DNA of 12,808 nt from an uncultured Eubacteriales bacterium (GTDB lineage Bacteria; Bacillota; Clostridia; Oscillospirales; Acutalibacteraceae), in NCBI GenBank assembly GCA_900321515.1, contig ONWI01000005.1:1-12808 (forward strand). The letters run 5' to 3'. Below are positions 1 through 5,735 of this stretch, one piece after another. A program made the position numbers and the translations under genes. How positions within the stretch are numbered: the stretch's first letter is position 1; each line of letters begins with the position of its first letter. The notes beneath the pieces were generated by a model. It worked only from the letters and a program-made list of their open reading frames with translations, was not told the origin of the DNA and ran no database searches.

Positions 1-210
1 ACCACACCGTTGTACAATATTGGTGAACAAGTGTATCTGTTAAGTTCTGAATTTAAAAAAAATAATTCCGATATTCCGTGGAATGTTGTATCAGGATTAA
101 GACACCGGTTGGTTCATGATTACGAAGGCATTAACTGGTCGATTATTGTTGAAGTCGTTTTTGAAGAAATGGATGATTTTATCAAATCCATTGAAAGTCT
201 GATAGAATAA
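1..210 (+). CDS. HepT-like (DUF86) toxin/RNase, C-terminal part
   Basis: This is the 3' end of a gene that begins left of the window; the open frame runs from base 1 to a TAA at 208-210 and gives the last 69 residues. The fragment shows the signature of the HepT/DUF86 family: an 'IGE' helix start near fragment residues 7-9, an 'SEF...DIPW' segment, then 'LRHRLVHDY', which contains the R-x4-H-x-Y motif (R34, H39, Y41 of the fragment). In this family the motif is the RNase active site, and in characterised HepT-MntA pairs its tyrosine is AMPylated by the MNT-type nucleotidyltransferase antitoxin. An MntA partner would be expected just upstream, outside the window; that is inference. An internal TTG at 10 is not a credible start because it would cut into the conserved helix. 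A terminator-like hairpin follows. Confidence 0.85.
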   Translation, partial: TTPLYNIGEQVYLLSSEFKKNNSDIPWNVVSGLRHRLVHDYEGINWSIIVEVVFEEMDDFIKSIESLIE

Positions 211-267
211 GCTTTTTTGTCTTGGTGTATAAATAACCCGCGTGCATCTTTTTTGTTCAACCCTTCC

Positions 268-310
268 AACGCATATTTGTGTATTTTTCACAGGTATGCG
301 TTTTTATTTT
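268..310 (+). terminator. Putative intrinsic terminator after the HepT-like gene
   Basis: An 8-bp perfect stem, AACGCATA (268-275) with TATGCGTT (295-302), encloses a 19-base loop that holds a further 4-bp stem, TGTG (278-281) with CACA (289-292). A T-rich run (301-310) follows directly. The position, about 60 bases after the HepT-like stop and before the next promoter, suits a transcription terminator. The stem is only moderately stable. Confidence 0.5.
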
Positions 311-324
311 TGTCGATACTTTTC

Positions 325-353
325 TTGATTTGTTATCATAATTATGATAAAAT
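325..353 (+). promoter_or_regulatory. Promoter of the Phd/ParE-type toxin-antitoxin operon
   Basis: A TTGATT -35 (325-330) and a TAAAAT -10 (348-353) are separated by 17 bases, and the antitoxin start codon lies 22 bases past the -10. This is the only well-spaced sigma-A-like pair I see in this gap. Confidence 0.5.
333..350. promoter_or_regulatory. Perfect 18-bp palindrome, likely toxin-antitoxin operator
   Basis: The sequence TTATCATAATTATGATAA equals its own reverse complement. It fills the spacer of the proposed promoter and overlaps the first bases of the -10 box. Phd/YefM antitoxins are known to bind palindromes overlapping their own promoters, so this is the natural autorepression site. 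The palindrome is seen directly; its use as operator is inferred. Confidence 0.55.
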
Positions 354-375
354 TATTCTATAAGGAGTGAATGTA

Positions 376-645
376 ATGGAATCCATCAGACCGATCTCAG
401 ATTTACGAAATAATTTTGCCGATATATCCAAGACCGTACACGAAACACAGCAGCCTGTGTTTCTGACCAGGAACGGTTACGGCGATATGGTTGTCATGAG
501 TATGGAAGCATACGAAAATATGCGCTTTGAGAGCGAGGTATATTCCAAGCTTGCTGAAGCGGAAAGAGAAGCGGAAATGACGCAGGAGAGATTTTCACCA
601 AAGGACGTATTAGCCGCTATGCGAAAAGCCGCAAGAGGTGAATAA
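376..645 (+). CDS. Type II antitoxin, Phd/YefM family
   Basis: An 89-residue protein of normal size for Phd/YefM antitoxins. The N-terminal half ('RPISDLRNNFADI', then 'QPVFLTRNGYGDMVVMSMEAYENM') is the classic DNA-binding Phd/YefM fold, in which the protein dimerises on operator DNA. The charged C-terminal half (about residues 50-89) is the part that usually unfolds and wraps the toxin. I chose ATG 376 because AAGGAG at 362-367 sits 8 bases upstream; the in-frame GTG at 367 overlaps that ribosome binding site and would have none of its own. The stop at 643-645 lies 4 bases before the toxin ATG, so the two genes are co-transcribed and probably translationally coupled. Expected role: neutralise the RelE/ParE-like toxin and, with it, repress the operon through the palindrome at 333-350. 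Confidence 0.88.
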   Translation: MESIRPISDLRNNFADISKTVHETQQPVFLTRNGYGDMVVMSMEAYENMRFESEVYSKLAEAEREAEMTQERFSPKDVLAAMRKAARGE

Positions 646-649
646 TTCA

Positions 650-988
650 ATGCCGTATCAGATTGAATATCTGCCTTCCGCTCTTCGGGACTTGACAGAA
701 ATAGCGGATTATATTGGTGTCAAACTGAATAATCCCGAAGCAGCAGACCGGCTCTCTGAAACGATTGTTTCTGCGATTGAAAAACTCACAGAGATGCCCT
801 ACAGATACCCGATGTATTATCCCGCTGCCTCTTTTTCTGTTAAGCCGTTGAAGATGGAATACAGAAAAATGGCAGTCAGGAATTATCTTGTACTCTATTG
901 GGGAAATGAGGAAAAGCAACGTGTTACCATCGCCAGAGTGATTTATGGCGGTCGGCTATATTATGTCAATACTGATCACAGCGTTTAG
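650..988 (+). CDS. Type II toxin, RelE/ParE family
   Basis: A 112-residue protein of typical RelE/ParE length. It begins 'MPYQIEYLPSALRDLTEIADYI', with a helix pair typical of ParE-like toxins. It ends with the conserved beta-sheet core 'YRKMAVRNYLVLYWGN' (residues 71-86) and 'RVTIARVIYGGRLY' (91-104), which carries the arginines characteristic of the family. ParE members poison DNA gyrase and RelE members cleave mRNA; the sequence alone does not decide which applies, although the 'ALRDLTEIADYI' start looks more ParE-like. ATG 650 is preferred, with AGAGGTG (634-640) at a spacing of 9. A GTG at 638 in the same frame overlaps the antitoxin end and the ribosome binding site. The toxin follows its antitoxin directly, the usual order for this type. 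Confidence 0.87.
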   Translation: MPYQIEYLPSALRDLTEIADYIGVKLNNPEAADRLSETIVSAIEKLTEMPYRYPMYYPAASFSVKPLKMEYRKMAVRNYLVLYWGNEEKQRVTIARVIYGGRLYYVNTDHSV

Positions 989-1156
989 CTGTGGCTATCG
1001 TGGAAAAACAGTAGTTATTGCAAGAAACAGTGATCGTCACCGCACAAGTATTTCACGCTTTTTGAGATAGGAAGAATGGGATGACAGTGCATTGGAAGAC
1101 GCCATGAGGAAATTGGTTATCGAAATCATTTAGAGCCTGCTGAAGAAAAGAAGTGA
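989..1156. other. Short gap without a recognised gene
   Basis: I find no convincing gene, terminator or promoter here. One frame reads a short stretch, 'EEWDDSALEDAMRKLVIEII', between a TAG at about 1071 and a TAG at 1131. It has no start signal and may be a relic or chance. The segment ends with AGAGCCTGCTGA (1132-1143), which recurs exactly at the end of the wzt-like gene. Confidence 0.4.
1132..1143 (+). repeat. AGAGCCTGCTGA boundary motif, copy 1
   Basis: A 12-base sequence identical to 3331-3342, so the two copies bracket the ABC exporter gene pair as direct repeats. Here it is preceded by TT (TTA then GAGCCTG). The similarity of GAGCCTG to IS5/IS1031-type ends that follow a TNA target is a suggestion only. 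One 12-base match alone could arise by chance in a window this size; its position at the cassette edge is what makes it notable. Confidence 0.35.
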
Positions 1157-2032
1157 ATGTTAAGTCATATGAATCATAGTAAATTATCTTCTGACAATTA
1201 TCATATTCATATCAGTGCCAGACAAAAGCTGTTTGATCTGAAGCTGAAGGAAGTGTGGGAATACCGCGATCTGATCTGGATGTTTACCAAACGTAAATTC
1301 ACAGTATACTATAAGCAGACAATTCTCGGTCCCGCATGGCTTTTGCTCAGTCCGCTGATCACAGGTCTGATTTACGCCTTCGTGTTCGGAGGCATCGCCA
1401 ATATTAATACCGAAGGCGTTCCGGGAATCCTCTTCTATCTCTCCGGCACTGCTATCTGGACTTTTTTCTCGTCCTCCCTCATGAATAACGCATCGGCATT
1501 CACTTCCAATGCCCATCTGTTCGGCAAGGTGTATTTTCCGCGCCTGACCGTACCTATTGCCAATGTACTTTCGTCCGCCATAGATTTTTGTTTTCACTTT
1601 GTTCCGGTGGCTGTCTTCCTGATCTATTACATCCTCGCCGGCAGAGTTACACCAAATTGGGCGGCACTTGCGCTTCTCCCGGTTTGTCTGCTCCATCTGG
1701 GAATTATGGGACTCGGCTTCGGTATCATCATATCCAGCCTGACAACCAAATACCGCGATCTCTCCATTTTAATCCAATTCGGCGTAACGCTCTGGATGTA
1801 CGCGACGCCTGTTGTTTATCCTCTTTCCATGCTTGAAAAAGGGTGGATGAAAACCGTACTTCTGATAAATCCCGCTACTATGCCGATTGAGTTTTTCCGG
1901 TATGCTCTGCTTGGCCAAGGAACTATTGACCCTTTCTGTCTTACTGTATCTTGGATTACCACGATGATGATTGCGCTGTTGGGCATTATCATCTTCAATA
2001 AGGTAGAACGCAACTTTATGGATACGGTCTGA
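1157..2032 (+). CDS. Polysaccharide ABC transporter permease (Wzm/TagG-like)
   Basis: A 291-residue ABC-2 type membrane protein. After a short cytoplasmic N-terminus comes the family hallmark 'RKFTVYYKQTILGPAWLLLSPL' region (residues about 47-68), then roughly six hydrophobic segments. The conserved motifs 'KVYFPRLTVPIANVLSS', 'SSLTTKYRDLSILIQFG' and 'WMYATPVVYPLS' follow, and the C-terminus 'ERNFMDTV' is typical of Wzm permeases. Such proteins form the inner channel that moves lipid-linked polysaccharide (O-antigen, teichoic acid or capsule type) across the cytoplasmic membrane. The ATPase gene starts 15 bases after the stop, so the two form one operon. The ATG at 1157 has only a weak GAAGAAAAG-type upstream signal; ATG 1169 is an alternative that changes four residues. 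I see no clear promoter immediately upstream. Confidence 0.92.
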   Translation: MLSHMNHSKLSSDNYHIHISARQKLFDLKLKEVWEYRDLIWMFTKRKFTVYYKQTILGPAWLLLSPLITGLIYAFVFGGIANINTEGVPGILFYLSGTAIWTFFSSSLMNNASAFTSNAHLFGKVYFPRLTVPIANVLSSAIDFCFHFVPVAVFLIYYILAGRVTPNWAALALLPVCLLHLGIMGLGFGIIISSLTTKYRDLSILIQFGVTLWMYATPVVYPLSMLEKGWMKTVLLINPATMPIEFFRYALLGQGTIDPFCLTVSWITTMMIALLGIIIFNKVERNFMDTV

Positions 2033-2047
2033 CGGAGGTTTTGGACG

Positions 2048-3331
2048 ATGGATAATCAGAAAATTGCCATTAATATTTCGGGTGTGACAAAACAGTATCG
2101 CCTGGGGCAGATCGGCGGAGGTACGCTTACTCATGATTTGCAGAGCTGGTGGGCAAAAGTGCGGGGCAAAGATGATCCGAATACAAAAATCGGCGCCAAA
2201 CATATCTCCGGAGAAACACTGATGGCTCTGAACTGCATAGATCTGACAGTCTACAAGGGGGAACGGGTCGGAATCATCGGCAAAAACGGCGCGGGCAAAA
2301 GTACACTTCTCAAGCTGCTCTGCCGCGTTACCGCGCCGACGAGCGGAGAAATCGACATTTATGGCAGGATTACCTCCATGCTGGAGGTCGGAACGGGTTT
2401 CCACAGCGAGATGACTGGAAGAGAGAATATCTATATGAACGGCGCGATCCTCGGTATGAATAAAAACGAGATCGACAGCAAGATGCAGGACATTATAGAA
2501 TTTTCCGAAGTGAAAGAATTTATTGACACGCCTGTCAAGCGGTATTCCAGCGGAATGTTCGTCAAACTTGCATTCTCCGTTGCAGCCCATCTCGATTCCG
2601 AAATAATGATTATGGACGAGGTGCTTGCCGTCGGAGATATGGCATTTCAGAAAAAATGCCTGGACAAAATGAACGACGTTTCCCGCTCGCAGGGTCGAAC
2701 GATTCTCTATGTCAGCCACAATATGAATACGATTCGCCGTCTTTGTGACAGGTGCATTGTGCTTGACGAGGGCAGGGTGATCTTTGACGGCGATGTGGAA
2801 AAGGGTATAGACATTTATTTATCCGACAGCAGGGACAAAGAGATCATTAAAGACCGTTACCTCTACGACGACAGCTACCGCTATCTGAATTGGGGAAGTC
2901 CCGATTTCAGAATAATGGCACTTGAAATGCGAAATACAGCTATTGAATGCTCGTCAAAATTCACATTGAAACTTGATATTAAAACAACCGGAGATTGGCA
3001 TAATGTTTTTTTCCGCTTTGAGATAACTATGATTAATTCCATAAAAGTCGCTACCATGTTTTCCGATAAGGGCGTCGATTTTAAAAAAGGCGATGAGAAA
3101 AAAATTGTTTTTTTGTTGGACACCGCACACCTTACGCCTGCAAAATACCGCGTTGATATTGTCGCCTATGTTACCGATCAGGTCGGTGAGGATCATTTTA
3201 TCGACGGCGTTTATCCCGGATTTGTCTTTCAGATAAATGACAGGATCAATGAACATAATTCAATAGTCTGGCATCAGCAGTATTGGGGGGCTATACATCT
3301 GCAGGATGTCGTTATACAAGAAATAAACTAA
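2048..3331 (+). CDS. Polysaccharide ABC transporter ATPase with C-terminal glycan-binding-type domain (Wzt-like)
   Basis: A 427-residue ATPase. Walker A GKNGAGKST lies at residues 78-86, the family 'MLEVGTGF' loop at 111-118, an ABC signature 'YSSGM' at 166-170, Walker B 'IMIMDE' at 186-191 and the H-loop histidine at 224. An insertion before Walker A ('LQSWWAKVRGKDD') is common in Wzt/TagH-like proteins. From about residue 265 to the end is a beta-rich extra domain. In Wzt proteins of the O9a type this domain recognises the chain end of the glycan to be exported. It is too long for a TagH-like protein without such a domain. The start ATG has ACGGAGG at 2033-2039. The second half of the gene is visibly richer in A/T than the ATPase half, hinting at domain exchange. 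The stop TAA overlaps the first A of an AGAGCCTGCTGA repeat. Confidence 0.92.
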   Translation: MDNQKIAINISGVTKQYRLGQIGGGTLTHDLQSWWAKVRGKDDPNTKIGAKHISGETLMALNCIDLTVYKGERVGIIGKNGAGKSTLLKLLCRVTAPTSGEIDIYGRITSMLEVGTGFHSEMTGRENIYMNGAILGMNKNEIDSKMQDIIEFSEVKEFIDTPVKRYSSGMFVKLAFSVAAHLDSEIMIMDEVLAVGDMAFQKKCLDKMNDVSRSQGRTILYVSHNMNTIRRLCDRCIVLDEGRVIFDGDVEKGIDIYLSDSRDKEIIKDRYLYDDSYRYLNWGSPDFRIMALEMRNTAIECSSKFTLKLDIKTTGDWHNVFFRFEITMINSIKVATMFSDKGVDFKKGDEKKIVFLLDTAHLTPAKYRVDIVAYVTDQVGEDHFIDGVYPGFVFQINDRINEHNSIVWHQQYWGAIHLQDVVIQEIN

Positions 3332-3420
3332 GAGCCTGCTGACGTATCTCTCCACGCGCGTCTGGCACGCTGCCTTTGGCAGCTGGCATCTCTTTCCGCC
3401 ATATCTCGCCAAAATCCAAA
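3331..3420 (+). repeat. Possible insertion-element end (AGAGCCTGCTGA, copy 2, plus hairpin)
   Basis: The segment starts with AGAGCCTGCTGA (3331-3342), continues with ATCTCTCCACGCGCG (3346-3360) and holds a 6-bp stem GCTGCC (3369-3374) with GGCAGC (3378-3383). The first 30 bases resemble, with small gaps, the segment 5685-5715 after the first glycosyltransferase: GAGCCTG, then ATCTC, CCAC and CGCG in the same order. That makes it likelier that both are pieces of one repeated element than two chance matches. No transposase is present. The hairpin has no following T-run, so it is not a good intrinsic terminator. Confidence 0.4.
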
Positions 3421-3453
3421 GTAATTAAAAATGTTAAATCCATGTGTATTATG

Positions 3454-3482
3454 TTGACTTTTACCGGCGAAACTGATATACT
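3454..3482 (+). promoter_or_regulatory. Strong promoter of the flavo-diiron protein gene
   Basis: TTGACT (3454-3459) and TATACT (3477-3482) are separated by exactly 17 bases, close to the sigma-A consensus. Transcription would start near 3489, which rules out the in-frame ATG at 3489 as the start codon and supports ATG 3531. The gene thus has its own promoter rather than depending on the exporter operon. Confidence 0.7.
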
Positions 3483-3530
3483 TATTTCATGCGGCAAATG
3501 CGGCTGAATAAACAAGAAGGAATGATCTCT

Positions 3531-4691
3531 ATGATTAAAAAACTCACTGATTCTGTCAGATATATCGGATGTGACGACGCTGATCTCGACCTCTTTGAGA
3601 GTCAGTTCGAAGTGCCTAACGGAATGGCATACAATTCATACATGATTTCGGATGAAAAAATCTGCATTCTTGACACTGTGGACAAACGCGCCGCAGACAC
3701 ATGGATGAACAACGTTAAAGAGGCTCTTGGCGATAATAAGCCCGATTATCTCGTTATCTCCCATATGGAGCCGGACCACACTGGCAGCATCAAGGCTCTG
3801 GCTGAAATGTTCCCCGATATGAAGATCGTTGGCAACGCCAAAACTTTTGCTTTCTACGATCAGTTCTTTTCATATGACATTTCCGACAGAAAGATGGTCG
3901 TCAAGGAGGGCGATACTCTCACCCTCGGCGAACGCACTCTGACATTCACTATGGCTCCCATGGTTCACTGGCCCGAAGTCATGATGTCATATCTGAGCGG
4001 TGACGGGGTTTTCTTCTCCGCGGACGCTTTCGGAAAATTCGGCACCCTCGACACCGACGAGGACTGGGCTTGTGAAGCTCGCCGCTACTACTTCAATATT
4101 GTCGGCAAATACGGCGCTCAGGTGCAGTCGGTTTTAAAGAAGCTTGACACCATGGACGTCCGGATGATCTGCCCGCTTCACGGTCCGATTCTCTCCGAAA
4201 ACCTCGGCTATTATATCGACAAGTACCGCGTATGGAGCAGCTTTGAGCCCGAGGACAAGGGTATTTTCATCGCTTATGCCTCCATTCACGGCAACACTGC
4301 TGCCGCTGCTTTTCAGCTTAAAGAACTTCTCGAAAGCAACGGCGCTGTCAAGGTAGCAATCACCGATCTCGCCCGCGACGACATTGCCGAGGCAGTAGAG
4401 GACGCTTTCCGCTACGACAGAATGGTGCTCGCCTGCTCGACATACAACATGGGAATATTCCCCCCGATGGAGAGATTCCTCAACCAGCTCAAGGCAAAGG
4501 ATTATCAGAAACGCACCGTCGCTCTGATGGAAAACGGCACTTGGGCGCCAGCGGCTGCCAAGCTCATGAAGGCACAACTCGAAGGCATGAAGAACATTAC
4601 GGTCCTTGATACAGTGGTTTCAATCAAGTCTTCTCTCAAGGGCGAGACTCCTGACACTATGGTCAAACTCTCAAATGAACTGCTGAAATAA
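3531..4691 (+). CDS. Flavo-diiron protein (FprA-type oxygen/NO reductase)
   Basis: A 386-residue two-domain protein of normal A-type flavoprotein length. Residues about 1-245 are a metallo-beta-lactamase fold with all expected diiron ligands: 'HMEPDH' (H78, E80, D82, H83), H146 in 'MVHWPE', D165 in 'FSADAFG' and H217 in 'CPLHGP'. From about residue 245 a flavodoxin-like FMN domain follows, with the phosphate loop 'YASIHGNT' (249-256), 'STYNMGIFPPM' and 'ENGTWAPAAAK'. Such enzymes reduce oxygen to water, or NO to nitrous oxide, in the cytoplasm of anaerobes, taking electrons from rubredoxin or similar donors. No rubredoxin gene or fused rubredoxin domain is visible here. ATG 3531 is chosen for AAGAAGG (3514-3520) and the promoter position; in-frame ATGs at 3489 and 3522 are less suitable. 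A glycosyltransferase follows 37 bases after the stop and may be read from the same transcript. Confidence 0.93.
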   Translation: MIKKLTDSVRYIGCDDADLDLFESQFEVPNGMAYNSYMISDEKICILDTVDKRAADTWMNNVKEALGDNKPDYLVISHMEPDHTGSIKALAEMFPDMKIVGNAKTFAFYDQFFSYDISDRKMVVKEGDTLTLGERTLTFTMAPMVHWPEVMMSYLSGDGVFFSADAFGKFGTLDTDEDWACEARRYYFNIVGKYGAQVQSVLKKLDTMDVRMICPLHGPILSENLGYYIDKYRVWSSFEPEDKGIFIAYASIHGNTAAAAFQLKELLESNGAVKVAITDLARDDIAEAVEDAFRYDRMVLACSTYNMGIFPPMERFLNQLKAKDYQKRTVALMENGTWAPAAAKLMKAQLEGMKNITVLDTVVSIKSSLKGETPDTMVKLSNELLK

Positions 4692-4728
4692 TCTCAGAAA
4701 TCCTATAGTAAAGGTGGTTCAATGAAGA

Positions 4729-5685
4729 ATGCCGTCAGCAAGCAAAAGATTTCAAACAGGACTGATATCGGTAATAATGTCATGCTACAATCCCATTCCC
4801 GGTTATCTTTATAAGGCGGTTGACAGCATTCTGAACCAGACCTATCCGAATTTTGAGCTTATTATTGTTGACGACGGTTCAACAGACAATCTGGCTATCT
4901 GTTTAAACAAATACAATGACAGCAGAATCAGACTGATACGCAACGAGAAAAACATGGGAATTGCGTACTCTGAAAACCTTGCGCTTGATAACTGCCGCGG
5001 TGAATATGTCGCTGTAATGGATTCCGACGATATATCTTATCCCGACCGCCTTGAAAAGCAGCTTGCTTATATGCGCGTTCATCCTGACGTGATAGCTTGC
5101 GGAACCTGGGCGCATATTATTGATGAAAACGATCAGCCGACAGGCGAAAGCTATCACGGCGTTATTTCCGATATGGAAGATTACCGTATTTATCTTCTGT
5201 TTGGCAATACGCCTACTATTGTTCATTCGAGCGTCCTTTTCAATCGCAGACTTCTTCTGAAATACAATATTAAATACGACACGGAATACACCTGCTCGCT
5301 GGATTACAAAATGTGGGTCACCTGCGCGCAGTATGCCAGGTGCCATATTATTCCGGAAATACTGCTTGAATTCAGAGTTCACAGTAAGTCCTTCACCTCA
5401 GCCAGAATTGACGATCAGAACTTCCACGCACTGAAAAACATTCAGAATCAGCTTGACAGTCTTCACCTCGTCCTCCCGGATGAAATAAAATTTCTTCATT
5501 TGCATTTTTTCACTTTGCCGGATGTCTCGCCGTTTGATATGAGGTTGAAAAGATGGATCCGCTCTATCGTCAGGGCAAATAAAAAATACAGGGTGTATGA
5601 TCAGACCAAGCTGAAAAGAATCATCCTCAAAGGACAGATCAGAGTTCTGCTGCTGTATTTCGCAAAAAAGCTCGGTTTGAAATAA
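4729..5685 (+). CDS. Glycosyltransferase family 2
   Basis: A 318-residue GT-A fold enzyme. The nucleotide-sugar site shows 'ISVIMSCYNP' (13-22), 'IIVDDGSTD' (45-53) and the metal-binding 'VMDSDD' (96-101, DxD type). A later 'SLDYKMW' segment (190-196) has an aspartate that could be the catalytic base. The basic C-terminus (about 270-318) may lie against the membrane. It most likely adds one sugar during assembly of the surface glycan exported by the nearby ABC pair; donor and acceptor cannot be told. AAAGGTGG (4710-4717) is 11 bases before ATG 4729. A different-frame ATG at 4722, nearer the site, opens only a 30-codon frame. The TAA stop overlaps an AGAGCCTGTTCAG motif that forms the hairpin shared with the converging gene. 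Confidence 0.9.
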   Translation: MPSASKRFQTGLISVIMSCYNPIPGYLYKAVDSILNQTYPNFELIIVDDGSTDNLAICLNKYNDSRIRLIRNEKNMGIAYSENLALDNCRGEYVAVMDSDDISYPDRLEKQLAYMRVHPDVIACGTWAHIIDENDQPTGESYHGVISDMEDYRIYLLFGNTPTIVHSSVLFNRRLLLKYNIKYDTEYTCSLDYKMWVTCAQYARCHIIPEILLEFRVHSKSFTSARIDDQNFHALKNIQNQLDSLHLVLPDEIKFLHLHFFTLPDVSPFDMRLKRWIRSIVRANKKYRVYDQTKLKRIILKGQIRVLLLYFAKKLGLK

Positions 5686-5735
5686 GAGCCTGTTCAGATC
5701 TCCACTCACACGCGAAAACCTGAACAGGCTCTTAT
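5682..5735. terminator. 16-bp inverted repeat between convergent glycosyltransferase genes
   Basis: ATAAGAGCCTGTTCAG (5682-5697) pairs perfectly with 5720-5735 around a 22-base loop. It contains the stop codons of both converging genes: TAA 5683-5685 of the left gene, and in the loop the TGA (5706-5708) of the right gene, whose last codons are the right arm. It could act as a bidirectional terminator, but the T-runs on either side are short and interrupted. The arms carry the same GAGCCTG core found at two other places in the region, so it may be a collapsed pair of insertion-sequence ends reused as a terminator. Confidence 0.6.

Noticed and set aside
1070..1133. Possible gene relic 'EEWDDSALEDAMRKLVIEII' before the permease
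   Set aside because: About 20 codons with no start signal and no recognised family; too little to call a pseudogene.
1769..2719. 316-codon open frame on the minus strand
   Set aside because: It lies opposite the permease and ATPase genes, which carry clear family motifs; its translation has no recognisable domain, so it is a shadow frame.
3369..3383. GCTGCC-TTT-GGCAGC hairpin as terminator of the exporter operon
   Set aside because: No T-run follows on either strand, so an intrinsic terminator is not supported.
3312..3515. 67-codon minus-strand frame covering the repeat-like segment after wzt
   Set aside because: No ribosome binding site or family features; the DNA is better explained as a repeat fragment plus a promoter for the opposite strand.
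4722..4814. 30-codon frame starting at the ATG nearest the ribosome binding site of the first glycosyltransferase
   Set aside because: The spacing to AAGGTGG is only 4 bases and the frame ends inside the glycosyltransferase core; ATG 4729 yields the full enzyme.
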